DNA of 64,000 nucleotides from Tenacibaculum finnmarkense (GCF_900239185.1 NZ_OENA01000038.1:242127-306126); one strand, 5' to 3'; counted from the first letter of the stretch, positions 9,067 through 18,641 are shown. Notes: generated by a model from the sequence alone, not told the origin. Translations and numbers: made by a program.

Positions 9067-9615
9067 ATGAAAAGTTTTGTAAAAATAATCGTGGCTTTAG
9101 TTGTTATAACAAGTGTTATTTCATGTGGAGATAAACGCACACCAAACCGACAATACATGCCAGATATGTATGTTGCCGTTCCTTATGAACCTAATGGGGC
9201 AGAAGGGTTAAATGGTAAAATGGTAGATAGATTACCAGTTGCTGGTACGGTAAGTAGAAAAGGTATTGTAGCTTATGATATTCCTGATACAAACGAAGGA
9301 TATGAAAAAGCAAAAGCAACTTTAAAAAGCCCTTTAGCGACTACTGAAAAGAATTTAGCAAAAGGAAAAGAGTTGTACGGAATTTACTGTGCTACTTGTC
9401 ATGGAGCTAAAGGAGATGGTAACGGAGTTTTATCTCAAAGAGATAAATTTAACGGAATACCAAACTACAAAGAAAGAGACTTAAATCCAGGGAATATTTA
9501 TCATGTTATTATGTATGGTAAAAATTTAATGGGATCTCATGCAGGACAATTACAGTACAAAGAGCGTTGGCAAATTGTGCAGTATGTAGAGAAATTAAGA
9601 AGTGAATTAAAATAA
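9067..9615 (+). CDS. actE: alternative complex III subunit ActE, monoheme c-type cytochrome lipoprotein
   Basis: 182 residues. A lipoprotein signal peptide ends at Cys20 (TSVISCGDK). One CATCH heme motif lies at residues 108-112 within GIYCATCHGAKGDGNG, with a later Met (NLMGSHAG) as the likely axial ligand of a class I cytochrome c. ActE lies on the periplasmic face of ACIII and can pass electrons onward to the oxidase. The N-terminal conserved MPDMYVAVPYEPN stretch is typical of ActE in Bacteroidota. It sits 11 nt after actD and 22 nt before actF. Confidence 0.93.
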   Translation: MKSFVKIIVALVVITSVISCGDKRTPNRQYMPDMYVAVPYEPNGAEGLNGKMVDRLPVAGTVSRKGIVAYDIPDTNEGYEKAKATLKSPLATTEKNLAKGKELYGIYCATCHGAKGDGNGVLSQRDKFNGIPNYKERDLNPGNIYHVIMYGKNLMGSHAGQLQYKERWQIVQYVEKLRSELK

Positions 9616-9637
9616 CTCTATAATAGATAGTTAAGAT

Positions 9638-11221
9638 ATGTACCAGTTTACAGGAAAATTAAAAATACTTGCTATTGCTCTTATGATTTTAGGAGCGTTA
9701 GGTACTGCCATCAGTTTTATGTCGGCACCTAAAACGTTAACAGAGGCAAAGGCAATTTTAGCAAAACAACATGGTGCTCATCACAATGAGCATGCTACAG
9801 ATACCGCACATGCAGTAGCTGTACCTCATATTGAAGAAGCTAAAAAAGAAGCACATACTGAGGTTGAAAAACATTCAGAAAAAACAATTGAGACACATAC
9901 TGCTGATACTACAGCAATACACACTCAAGCAGTTAAAGAAGTACATTCAGAACAAGCAACAACTGCTCATACTGAATCTGCAACACATGCTGTAGAAGCA
10001 ACAGAAAAACACGCTGAAGCTGTAGTGCACGCAAGTACTACTGATGCTCATGCCGAAAACCATGACGCACATGCTGAACATGCTTTTCACCAAATGCAAA
10101 ATCGCCCTTGGGCAGCATTTTTTGTAGCGTTAATGTTCTTTTTAGGAGTTACATTATTAGTATTGGCTTTTTATGCAATTCAAAGAGTTGCACAAGCAGG
10201 TTGGTCTGTGGTGTTATTTAGAGTAATGGAGGCTATTACAGCGAATTTACACTATGTAAGTGTTATTATGTTATTGTTTTTAATAGCAACATTTATGCAC
10301 ATGAATCATTTATTTCCTTGGATGAACGAGGGAGTTTTTGATCCGCAACATGCAAATTATGATGCTGTTATCGATGGAAAAAAATGGTTTTTAAATACAC
10401 CTGGATGGTTAATGAGAAGTGTCTTTTACTTAACGGTATGGAATGTATATCGTTTTATCATTAGAAAAGGATCAATCAAACAAGAAAATGGAGATTTAAA
10501 ATTACACATGAGAAATTACAATATTTCTGTAGTATTTTTATTCTTTTTTCTTATAACAGAATCAATGATGTCTTGGGATTGGATTATGGGAATTGACCCA
10601 CACTGGTTCTCTACATTATTTGGATGGTATGTATTAGCTACTTTCTTAGTATCAGCATTAACAGTAATTGCTTTTGTAACAATTTACTTAAGAGCAAAAG
10701 GTTTTTTACCATTTGTAAACGATAGTCATATTCATGATTTAGCGAAGTATATGTTTGGTTTTTCAGTATTCTGGACCTATTTATGGTTTGCGCAGTTTAT
10801 GTTAATTTGGTATGCTGATATTCCTGAAGAAACAACCTATTTCTTATTGCGTTTTAATGAATACAAAGTACCATTTTTAGCAATGGTAGTTATGAACTTC
10901 ATCTTTCCGATATTATTATTAATCAATAGTGACTTTAAAAGTGTACCTTGGTTTGTAACAATAGGAGGAGTTGTAATATTAGCAGGTCATTATTTAGATT
11001 TATTCGTAATGATTATGCCAGGAACAGTTGGCGCTCAATACGGATTTGGGATTGGAGAAATAAGTGGAATTTTATTCTTCTTAGGATTGTTTATATTTGC
11101 TACTTTTAACGCATTTGCAAAAGCAAATCCATTAGCAAAAGGGAATCCTTTCTTACATGAAAGTGAAACACACCATTACTATAATATCGAACACAGAGGA
11201 GAAGATAGTAATCATCATTAA
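9638..11221 (+). CDS. actF: alternative complex III subunit ActF with a long His-rich insert
   Basis: 527 residues. The first transmembrane helix (ILAIALMILGALGTAISFM) is followed by a low-complexity stretch (residues 45-151) rich in His, Ala, Thr and Glu. From residue 157 about nine further helices form the NrfD-like core (WAAFFVALMFFLGVTLLVLAF; SMMSWDWIMGIDPHWFSTLFGW; the C-terminal GISGILFFLGLFIFATF). ActF is paralogous to ActC and forms the second membrane half of ACIII. The insert holds 20 His in 107 residues and makes the protein longer than usual for the family. It is continuous in frame with no codon anomaly, so it is a real part of the protein. Confidence 0.94.
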   Translation: MYQFTGKLKILAIALMILGALGTAISFMSAPKTLTEAKAILAKQHGAHHNEHATDTAHAVAVPHIEEAKKEAHTEVEKHSEKTIETHTADTTAIHTQAVKEVHSEQATTAHTESATHAVEATEKHAEAVVHASTTDAHAENHDAHAEHAFHQMQNRPWAAFFVALMFFLGVTLLVLAFYAIQRVAQAGWSVVLFRVMEAITANLHYVSVIMLLFLIATFMHMNHLFPWMNEGVFDPQHANYDAVIDGKKWFLNTPGWLMRSVFYLTVWNVYRFIIRKGSIKQENGDLKLHMRNYNISVVFLFFFLITESMMSWDWIMGIDPHWFSTLFGWYVLATFLVSALTVIAFVTIYLRAKGFLPFVNDSHIHDLAKYMFGFSVFWTYLWFAQFMLIWYADIPEETTYFLLRFNEYKVPFLAMVVMNFIFPILLLINSDFKSVPWFVTIGGVVILAGHYLDLFVMIMPGTVGAQYGFGIGEISGILFFLGLFIFATFNAFAKANPLAKGNPFLHESETHHYYNIEHRGEDSNHH

Positions 11222-11255
11222 TAATTATAATTAATAAACAAATAGTTTAGATAAT

Positions 11256-12263
11256 ATGCTCGCTTTATTTTATATTTTCATAGCAATTGCAATAGGAGTT
11301 AGCTTCTGGCAAATTACACGTATCATGAATCTACGTTCTGTAATAGCTACAGACAAAGACAATGAAACACAAGGTAAAATTGCCATAGGATTTTTAATTT
11401 TTTTCTATGCAATGATGGTTTACTGCTTAATTGCAATGAACGTAATTATGTTACCGGAATCGGCCTCTATTGAAGGAGAACACGATGATAATTTATTTAA
11501 CATTACTTTTTGGTTAATCGGTATTGTTCAATTTGGAATGCAATTTTTAATCTTCTTTTTCACTTACAAATACAGGGGGAAAAAAGGTAAAAAAGCATTA
11601 TTTTATGCCGATAGTCATACTTTAGAATTAATATGGACAGTTATCCCAGCGGTAACAATTGTTATATTAATTGGATATGGTTTATGGGCTTGGAATAATA
11701 TTATGTATGTTGGTGATGATGAAAATCCAATTGTAATTGAAGTATATTCAAGACAATTTGACTGGCAAGCACGTTATGCAGGAGCAGATAATGAATTAGG
11801 TTTAGGAAACGTAAACTTTATTAAAGGTATTAACTCTATGGGAGTTGATATGTCTGACCCTAAAGCACAAGATGACAAGAAAGTTACCGAAATGGTTTTA
11901 CCAAAAGGTAAAAAGGTTGTTTTTAAATTCCGTTCTCAAGATGTGTTGCACTCTGCATATATGCCTCACTTTAGAGCGCAAATGAACTGTGTACCAGGAA
12001 TGATTACTCAATTTGCCTTTACACCAAAGTACACCACTGCAGAAATGCGTTTAAGTACTGAGGTTATTGCAAAAACCGATGGAATCAATAAAATAAGAAA
12101 AGCAAAAGGAGAAGATCCTTATGAGTTTGATTATTTATTGTTATGTAATAAAATTTGTGGTGCATCTCACTACAATATGCAAATGAAAATCACTGTTGTT
12201 GAACAAGCAGATTATGACAAGTGGTTATCAGAACAAAAAACATTAGCGCAAGTTATTAAATAA
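11256..12263 (+). CDS. coxB: cytochrome c oxidase subunit II (CuA)
   Basis: 335 residues. Hydrophobic helices lie at about 1-20, 42-65, 83-104 and 125-147; two are the usual subunit II hairpin and two are extra N-terminal ones. The periplasmic cupredoxin domain (about 158-325) shows the CuA ligands: His232 in VLHSAYMP, then Cys297, Cys301, His305 and Met308 in CNKICGASHYNM. The usual CxExC Glu, whose backbone carbonyl binds copper, is Lys299 here. The subunit accepts electrons from ACIII or cytochrome c. It lies 34 nt after actF, in the arrangement known for the ACIII-aa3 supercomplex of Flavobacterium johnsoniae. Confidence 0.95.
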   Translation: MLALFYIFIAIAIGVSFWQITRIMNLRSVIATDKDNETQGKIAIGFLIFFYAMMVYCLIAMNVIMLPESASIEGEHDDNLFNITFWLIGIVQFGMQFLIFFFTYKYRGKKGKKALFYADSHTLELIWTVIPAVTIVILIGYGLWAWNNIMYVGDDENPIVIEVYSRQFDWQARYAGADNELGLGNVNFIKGINSMGVDMSDPKAQDDKKVTEMVLPKGKKVVFKFRSQDVLHSAYMPHFRAQMNCVPGMITQFAFTPKYTTAEMRLSTEVIAKTDGINKIRKAKGEDPYEFDYLLLCNKICGASHYNMQMKITVVEQADYDKWLSEQKTLAQVIK

Positions 12264-12293
12264 GATATTTTTTAAAAGTATATATAATAGATT

Positions 12294-14063
12294 ATGTCAG
12301 ATCATCATCACAAAGAAACATTTGTAACTAAATACATCTTTAGTCAAGATCATAAAATGATCTCGAAACAATTTCTTGTTACGGGTATATTTATGGGGAT
12401 TATAGGGGGATTCATGTCTATGTTATTTCGTTTACAAATAGCATGGCCAGATACTTCTTTTTCAATCATAGAAGCATTTTTAGGAAACCATCAAACTGAT
12501 GGGATTATGGATCCTGATATGTACCTAGCACTGGTAACAATTCACGGTACAATAATGGTGTTTTTCGTATTAACTGCTGGTTTAAGTGGTACTTTTTCGA
12601 ATTTATTAATTCCATTGCAAATTGGAGCTCGTGATATGGCTTCTGGTTTCTTAAACATGGTATCATACTGGTTATTTTTCTTATCATCAGTAATTATGAT
12701 AATTTCATTGTTTGTAGAAGCAGGACCGGCATCGGCAGGATGGACAATTTATCCACCATTATCGGCATTGCCACAAGCAATTCCAGGATCGGGTACAGGA
12801 ATGACCTTATGGTTAGTATCGATGGCAATTTTCGTAGCCTCTTCATTAATCGGATCATTAAACTACATCGTTACCATTTTGAACTTACGTACAAAAGGAA
12901 TGAAAATGACCAGATTACCATTAACAATGTGGGCATTTTTTGTAACAGCAATTATTGGAGTAGTTTCATTTCCAGTATTATTATCAGCGGCATTATTATT
13001 AATTTTTGATAGAAGTTTTGGAACATCATTCTTCTTATCAGATATTTTTATCTCTGGAGAAGTATTACACTATCAAGGAGGATCGCCAGTATTATTTGAA
13101 CACTTATTCTGGTTCTTAGGACACCCGGAAGTATATATTATTTTATTACCAGCATTAGGGTTAACATCTGAAGTAATTTCAACAAATGCACGTAAGCCAA
13201 TTTTTGGATACCGTGCAATGATTGGATCTATTATGGCAATTGCGTTTTTATCAACAATTGTTTGGGGTCACCATATGTTTGTATCAGGAATGAATCCTTT
13301 CTTAGGATCGGTATTTACCTTTACAACGGTATTAATTGCTATTCCATCGGCAGTAAAAGCATTTAACTATGTAACCACACTTTGGAAAGGAAACTTACAA
13401 TTAAACCCAGCGATGTTATTTTCTATCGGATTAGTTTCTACCTTCGTAACAGGAGGTTTAACAGGATTGGTTTTAGGAGATTCTGCTTTAGATATTAACG
13501 TACATGATACTTACTTTGTAGTAGCTCACTTTCACTTAGTAATGGGAGTATCTGCTTTATTAGGGATGTTTGCTGGTGTGTATCACTGGTTTCCTAAAAT
13601 GTATGGTAGAATGATGAATAAAACATTAGGTTACTGGCACTTTTGGTTAACCATAATTGCTGCTTACGGAGTATTTTTCCCGATGCACTTTGTTGGGTTA
13701 GCTGGTTTACCACGTCGTTATTATACAAACTCAAACTTTCCAATGTTTGACGATTTAGTTGAAATTAACGTATTTATGACATTAATGGCATTTTTAGGAG
13801 GAGCAGCTCAGTTACTATTCTTAGCAAACTTCTTTATTTCAATGTACAGAGGTCAAAAAGCAACGATGAATCCTTGGAAATCAAATACTTTAGAGTGGAC
13901 TACACCAGTAGAGCACGTTCACGGAAACTGGCCAGGAGCTATTCCTGAAGTTCACCGTTGGGCTTATGACTACAGTAAAGTTGATGAAAATGATGAGTAT
14001 GTTCACGGAGAAGATTTCGTATTACAAACCACACCATTATTAGAAGGTGAAGAACCATCTTAA
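12294..14063 (+). CDS. coxA: cytochrome c oxidase subunit I (heme-copper oxidase, A1 type)
   Basis: 589 residues with about 12 transmembrane helices. Heme a and a3-CuB ligands are visible: TIHGTIM (low-spin heme), HPEVY (CuB His with the cross-linked Tyr), WGHHMF (CuB His pair) and HDTYFVVAHFH (both hemes). GARDMASGFLN belongs to the D-channel entrance, and the Glu-containing HPEVY region marks an A-type oxidase rather than cbb3 or ba3. It reduces O2 and pumps protons at the end of the menaquinol chain. Last gene of the act-cox unit; subunits III and IV are not encoded here. Confidence 0.96.
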   Translation: MSDHHHKETFVTKYIFSQDHKMISKQFLVTGIFMGIIGGFMSMLFRLQIAWPDTSFSIIEAFLGNHQTDGIMDPDMYLALVTIHGTIMVFFVLTAGLSGTFSNLLIPLQIGARDMASGFLNMVSYWLFFLSSVIMIISLFVEAGPASAGWTIYPPLSALPQAIPGSGTGMTLWLVSMAIFVASSLIGSLNYIVTILNLRTKGMKMTRLPLTMWAFFVTAIIGVVSFPVLLSAALLLIFDRSFGTSFFLSDIFISGEVLHYQGGSPVLFEHLFWFLGHPEVYIILLPALGLTSEVISTNARKPIFGYRAMIGSIMAIAFLSTIVWGHHMFVSGMNPFLGSVFTFTTVLIAIPSAVKAFNYVTTLWKGNLQLNPAMLFSIGLVSTFVTGGLTGLVLGDSALDINVHDTYFVVAHFHLVMGVSALLGMFAGVYHWFPKMYGRMMNKTLGYWHFWLTIIAAYGVFFPMHFVGLAGLPRRYYTNSNFPMFDDLVEINVFMTLMAFLGGAAQLLFLANFFISMYRGQKATMNPWKSNTLEWTTPVEHVHGNWPGAIPEVHRWAYDYSKVDENDEYVHGEDFVLQTTPLLEGEEPS

Positions 14064-14090
14064 CATATAAAACTTATTAAAAGTTTAAAA

Positions 14091-14122
14091 AAAGCCTTCC
14101 AAAATTTTGGAAGGCTTTTTTG
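14091..14122 (+). terminator. terminator of the act-cox operon
   Basis: A perfect palindrome (14092-14104 with 14105-14117, AAGCCTTCC core) is followed by T6. Confidence 0.9.
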
Positions 14123-14229
14123 TTTTAGAACTGTTTTGATGTATTTTATATTTTACCTAAGTAATATGTATCTTAGCATTGATAATTTACTAGGTAACAA
14201 TTATTACAAACCAAATAGTATATTTCAAG

Positions 14230-14237
14230 TATATTTG
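14230..14237 (+). promoter_or_regulatory. possible -7 box for ruvB
   Basis: TATATTTG lies only 7 bp before the ruvB ATG at 14245, which implies a leaderless or nearly leaderless transcript. No clear TTTG is visible 19 bp upstream, so this is tentative. Confidence 0.35.
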
Positions 14238-14244
14238 TAATTAT

Positions 14245-15291
14245 ATGAATGAAAACTTAAACCCTGAAAACACCAATTTCTCAAGCGATGAGCTGGATGT
14301 AGAAAAACAACTACGCCCACTTTCCTTTGATGATTTTGCAGGTCAAGATCAAGCAATTGAAAACTTAAAAATATTTGTTGAAGCAGCCAATCAACGAGAA
14401 GAAGCTTTAGACCATACTTTATTTCATGGACCTCCAGGATTAGGAAAAACCACCTTGGCTCATATTTTAGCCAATGAATTAGGTGTTGGAATAAAAGTAA
14501 CCTCAGGACCTGTTTTAGATAAACCAGGCGATTTAGCAGGGTTATTAACAAATCTTGATGAACGTGATGTGTTATTTATTGATGAAATCCATCGATTAAG
14601 TCCTATTGTTGAAGAATATTTATATTCAGCAATGGAAGACTATAAAATCGATATCATGATTGAGTCGGGGCCTAACGCCCGTACCGTCCAAATTCATTTA
14701 GAACCTTTTACGTTAATAGGCGCAACCACACGTTCAGGGTTATTAACCGCTCCGATGAGAGCTCGTTTTGGTATCAGCAGTCGTTTACAATATTATTCAA
14801 CCGAATTATTAACCACTATTATTGAGCGAAGTGCCTATATTTTAGGCGTGCCAATATCAATGGAAGCGGCCATTGAAATAGCAGGTAGAAGTAGAGGAAC
14901 ACCTCGTATTGCAAACGCTTTATTACGAAGAGTTCGAGATTTTGCTCAAATAAAAGGAAACGGAAGCATCAGTATTGAAATAGCAACCTACGCCCTAAAA
15001 GCATTACATGTTGATGCAAATGGTTTGGACGAAATGGATACTAAAATTTTAACGACCATTATTGATAAATTCAAAGGTGGTCCTGTAGGGCTTAGTACAA
15101 TAGCAACGGCAGTTAGTGAAAATACCGAAACTATTGAAGAGGTATATGAGCCTTTTTTAATACAACAAGGTTTTATAATGCGTACCCCAAGAGGTAGAGA
15201 AGTTACCGATTTGGCTTATAAACATTTAGGAATAACAAGAGATTTAACAAGAAATTTAGTGAAAAATTCAACGAAAGGCGAACTTTTTTAA
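14245..15291 (+). CDS. ruvB: Holliday junction branch migration ATPase RuvB
   Basis: 348 residues, the normal RuvB length. Walker A is GPPGLGKTT (about 62-70), Walker B is DEIHRL, the beta-hairpin and sensor I region is [10 protein letters not shown], and the arginine finger region is APMRARFG. The C-terminal winged helix ends with [16 protein letters not shown]. RuvB hexamers drive branch migration with RuvA, and RuvC resolves the junction; neither partner is in the window. The stop is one base from the SulP gene start, so the two are probably cotranscribed, although their functions are unrelated. Confidence 0.97.
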   Translation: MNENLNPENTNFSSDELDVEKQLRPLSFDDFAGQDQAIENLKIFVEAANQREEALDHTLFHGPPGLGKTTLAHILANELGVGIKVTSGPVLDKPGDLAGLLTNLDERDVLFIDEIHRLSPIVEEYLYSAMEDYKIDIMIESGPNARTVQIHLEPFTLIGATTRSGLLTAPMRARFGISSRLQYYSTELLTTIIERSAYILGVPISMEAAIEIAGRSRGTPRIANALLRRVRDFAQIKGNGSISIEIATYALKALHVDANGLDEMDTKILTTIIDKFKGGPVGLSTIATAVSENTETIEEVYEPFLIQQGFIMRTPRGREVTDLAYKHLGITRDLTRNLVKNSTKGELF

Positions 15292-15292
15292 A

Positions 15293-17020
15293 ATGAAACT
15301 AAAAAAAATAATACCTATATTTCAATGGTTGCCTAACTATAAAAAATCAGGATTAAAAACTGATATTGTAGCAGGTATAACCGTAGCAACGGTGTTAATC
15401 CCGCAAGGAATTGCTTATGCTCTAATTGCGGGACTACCACCTATTTATGGCTTGTATGCCGCTTTAGTGCCACAATTAATATATGCTATTTTTGGATCGT
15501 CACGCCAAGTAGCAATCGGTCCTGTGGCAATGGATTCATTAATTGTAGCAACAGGCGTTTCTACCTTGGCATTAATGGGGTCTGAAAGTTATATCGCTAT
15601 CGCTATTTTATTAGCATTAATGGTGGGAAGCATACAATTTTTAATGGGCGTATTTCGCTTAGGATTTATAGTTAATTTCTTATCAAGACCTGTAATTATT
15701 GGTTTTACATCGGCGGTAGCGCTTATTATCGGTTTAAATCAATTTCGGAATTTACTAGGGGTTAATTTTTTACAAAGCGATCAAGTTCAGCTTCTTTTAG
15801 AAGATATTATATATAAAATTGCTGATTTTAAAATAGCAACAACTATTATAGGAGTCATAGCCTGTTTGATTATTATGATTCTTAGAAAAATCAATAAAAA
15901 AATACCAAATGCGTTAATTGTAGTAACATTAGGAATTATAACACTTCGTTTCTTTGGCAATTACCTAACCGATGTAGCCATTGTAAAAGACATTCCTTCA
16001 GGCTTGCCTACATTGATAATTCCGGTAATAGACCTCGCTTTAATTAGAGAGTTATTACCCATTGCGGCAACCCTAGTTATGGTTGGTTATCTAGAAATTA
16101 TATCGATAGGAAAAACTCTTGAAGCAAAGCAAGATGAGTACCGAATACAGCCAAATCAAGAATTAATTGCCTTAGGATTAAGCAATATCGCGGGCTCTTT
16201 TTTTCAGTCTTACCCAATAACATCAAGCTTTTCTCGCTCAGCGATAAACGAAGAAGCTGGCGGTAAAACAGGTGTTTCAGCAATTGTATCGGCATTGATT
16301 GTAGTGCTTACCTTGCTTTTTTTTACCCCGGTATTTTATCATTTGCCAAAAACGATATTAGCTGCAATTATTATTGTAGCAGTATTTAATCTGATAAATG
16401 TATCGGAAGCTAAAAAACTTTGGAAATCTAATAATTTAGACTTTTGGCTGTTGATCGCTACTTTTTTAGCTACGATATTTTTTGGTATAGAACCAGGGAT
16501 ATTAATAGGTGTAGTTTTATCATTAGTTGTATTAATTTATAGAACTTCAAGACCTTATGTTGCCGAATTAGGAAAAGTACCAAATTCTGATTTTTATCGA
16601 AATAAAAGCAGGTTTGAAGAAGTAATTACAGATAAAGAGGTATTAGTATTTCGTTTTGATGCTCAATTATTTTACGCAAACTGTACTTATTTCCGAGATA
16701 AATTAGACGAAATATCCGAAGAAAAAGGCAGTGCATTAAAACTAATTGTATTAGATGCCGAAAGTATTAACAGAGTTGATAGTACAGGCGTAGAAATGCT
16801 AAAAGAACGTATTCGATACTATCATAAAAGAGATATTGCCTTTTATTTTGCAGGTGTAAAAGGACCTGTAAGAGATGCCCTTTTTAGAGGTGGCGTATTA
16901 GAGGTGGTAAGTTTAGATTATTTTTTTATGCGTGCCAATGGCGCAGTACATTTTTTTAAAACAGGAAATAACGAAAATCAAAAAAAATACGCTCAATATA
17001 TACATCAAGCGTATAAATAA
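15293..17020 (+). CDS. SulP-family anion transporter with STAS domain
   Basis: 575 residues. About 12 hydrophobic segments fill 20-420; the N-terminal signature is IVAGITVATVLIPQGIAYALIAGLPPIYGLYAAL. A STAS domain covers about 440-560, with the typical VLDAESINRVDSTGVEML. SLC26/SulP proteins move sulfate, bicarbonate or other anions. The next gene encodes a persulfide dioxygenase-like protein, so sulfite, sulfate or thiosulfate export or uptake is plausible here, but substrate cannot be read from sequence. It follows ruvB by one base and precedes the MBL-rhodanese gene by 8 nt, indicating one transcript. Confidence 0.9.
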   Translation: MKLKKIIPIFQWLPNYKKSGLKTDIVAGITVATVLIPQGIAYALIAGLPPIYGLYAALVPQLIYAIFGSSRQVAIGPVAMDSLIVATGVSTLALMGSESYIAIAILLALMVGSIQFLMGVFRLGFIVNFLSRPVIIGFTSAVALIIGLNQFRNLLGVNFLQSDQVQLLLEDIIYKIADFKIATTIIGVIACLIIMILRKINKKIPNALIVVTLGIITLRFFGNYLTDVAIVKDIPSGLPTLIIPVIDLALIRELLPIAATLVMVGYLEIISIGKTLEAKQDEYRIQPNQELIALGLSNIAGSFFQSYPITSSFSRSAINEEAGGKTGVSAIVSALIVVLTLLFFTPVFYHLPKTILAAIIIVAVFNLINVSEAKKLWKSNNLDFWLLIATFLATIFFGIEPGILIGVVLSLVVLIYRTSRPYVAELGKVPNSDFYRNKSRFEEVITDKEVLVFRFDAQLFYANCTYFRDKLDEISEEKGSALKLIVLDAESINRVDSTGVEMLKERIRYYHKRDIAFYFAGVKGPVRDALFRGGVLEVVSLDYFFMRANGAVHFFKTGNNENQKKYAQYIHQAYK

Positions 17021-17028
17021 TTAACATT

Positions 17029-18435
17029 ATGAAAATAGAGCAAATTTATACAGGTTGTTTAGCACAAGGTGCTTATTATATTGAAAGTGAAGGCGAAGTA
17101 GCTATTATCGATCCATTGCGAGAGGTAGAATCGTATATCAAAAAAGCAACACAAGATACTGCAAAAATCAACTATATTTTTGAAACTCATTTTCATGCCG
17201 ATTTTGTAAGTGGACACGTAACTTTAGCCGAAAAAACAGGGGCAACAATTGTGTACGGACCAACGGCAAAAACTACTTATAAATCGCATATAGCAACAGA
17301 TGGCGAGGTTTTTAAAATCGGAAAAATTACCATTACCGCACTGCATACACCAGGGCATACCATGGAAAGTACGTCATATTTATTAAAAGATGAAAACGGA
17401 AAAAACCACGCTCTTTTTAGTGGCGACACCTTATTTTTAGGTGATGTTGGTCGCCCAGATTTAGCACAAAAAGGTGCTTTAACAATAGATGATTTAGCAG
17501 GTTTTCTGTATGATAGTTTGCGTACTAAAATTATGACATTAGAAGATCAGGTAATTGTATATCCAGCACACGGAGCAGGATCGGCCTGTGGAAAAAACCT
17601 AAGCAAAGAAACCATCGGAACAATTGGTGATCAGAAAAAAAACAATTATGCGTTGCGTGAAAACATGACAAAAGCCGAATTTATAAAAGAAGTAACCGAC
17701 GGGTTATTGCCGCCGCCAGCCTATTTTCCTTTAAATGTAAAAATGAACAAGGAAGGATATGAATCTATTGATGACGTTATCAAAAACGGTGCAAAAAGTT
17801 TATCGGTAGCCGATTTTGAAAAAATAGCTAACACAACCGAGGCAATTATTTTGGATGTGCGTCATCAATCAGAATTTATAAAAGGATTTATTCCACGATC
17901 AATTTTTATAGGTTTAGGCGGAACATTTGCTCCTTGGGTAGGTGCTTTAATTAAAGATGTAAAACAACCAATTTTATTGGTAACGCCCGAAGGAGAAGAG
18001 GAAATGGCAATTACCCGTTTATCACGCGTAGGATTCGACAATGTTTTAGGATATTTAGAAGGAAGTTTTAACGCTTGGAAAGCTTCGGATAAAGAAATTG
18101 ATACTTTACGTTCTGTTTCTGCGGATGTTTTAGAAGATGCAATAAGCAAGAAAGCCCTTGTTTTTGACGCTCGTAAACCTGGTGAATACGCCAAAGAACA
18201 CATTGTTGATGTGCCAAGCACACCCTTAGATTTTTTAAACGATCATATTGAAGAATTTCCTAAAACCGAAGATTTTTACGTGCATTGTGCAGGCGGATAT
18301 CGCTCGGTAATTGCGGCATCAATATTAAAAGCAAGAGGATATCATAATGTAATTGATGTATCAGGAGGTTTTGCAGCGATACGAAAAACAAGTATTGAGA
18401 GAACAGTTGCTGTTTGTCCATCAACTTTAAAATAA
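17029..18435 (+). CDS. persulfide dioxygenase-rhodanese multidomain protein (CstB-like)
   Basis: 468 residues in three parts. The N-terminal metallo-beta-lactamase fold (1 to about 230) has ETHFHADFVSGH (His54, His56), HTPGHT and the Asp of GDTLFLGDVGRPDL, matching the mononuclear iron ligands of ETHE1-type persulfide dioxygenases. Next is a rhodanese-homology domain (about 270-350) without the catalytic Cys, then an active rhodanese domain (about 365-460) with HCAGGYRS, Cys420. This is the domain order of CstB, which turns low-molecular-weight persulfides into sulfite and thiosulfate. The fifth position of the usual HxHxDH motif is Asp-Phe rather than Asp-His, which does not remove an iron ligand in ETHE1. 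A role in sulfide detoxification is inferred. Confidence 0.88.
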   Translation: MKIEQIYTGCLAQGAYYIESEGEVAIIDPLREVESYIKKATQDTAKINYIFETHFHADFVSGHVTLAEKTGATIVYGPTAKTTYKSHIATDGEVFKIGKITITALHTPGHTMESTSYLLKDENGKNHALFSGDTLFLGDVGRPDLAQKGALTIDDLAGFLYDSLRTKIMTLEDQVIVYPAHGAGSACGKNLSKETIGTIGDQKKNNYALRENMTKAEFIKEVTDGLLPPPAYFPLNVKMNKEGYESIDDVIKNGAKSLSVADFEKIANTTEAIILDVRHQSEFIKGFIPRSIFIGLGGTFAPWVGALIKDVKQPILLVTPEGEEEMAITRLSRVGFDNVLGYLEGSFNAWKASDKEIDTLRSVSADVLEDAISKKALVFDARKPGEYAKEHIVDVPSTPLDFLNDHIEEFPKTEDFYVHCAGGYRSVIAASILKARGYHNVIDVSGGFAAIRKTSIERTVAVCPSTLK

Positions 18436-18456
18436 TAGATTTTTTAGATAAAACAT

Positions 18457-18628
18457 TTAGAGCCTGCTTAAATTTCATCTGAAAAAAAATATAACATAAA
18501 AATAAGGAATCGAATCTGTCAAACTGAATTTAGTTCAGTTTCACATCCTGATTTGCCGTAGTTTTCCTGTTGATGCGATGCTGAAATAATTCAGCATGCC
18601 GAGAATTTAATTTTTAAACAGGCTCTTA
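18457..18628 (+). repeat. MITE-like intergenic repeat, copy A
   Basis: About 170 bp bounded by inverted ends AGAGCCTGCTTAAATTT and AAACAGGCTCT, each next to TTA. Two internal hairpins (AAACTGAA with TTCAGTTT at 18521-18541; ATGCTGAA with TTCAGCAT at 18578-18597) flank a conserved CATCCTGATTTGCCGTAG core. The reverse complement of copy B (55394-55572) aligns along the whole length. It has no coding capacity and lies between two genes of the sulfur cluster. Confidence 0.85.
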
Positions 18629-18641
18629 AAAGAAAATAAAA

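Noticed and set aside
14230..14237. Firm promoter for ruvB
   Set aside because: No -33 element and almost no leader; kept only as a tentative feature.
18457..18628. Insertion sequence
   Set aside because: Only about 170 bp, no transposase frame in any copy; treated as a non-autonomous repeat.
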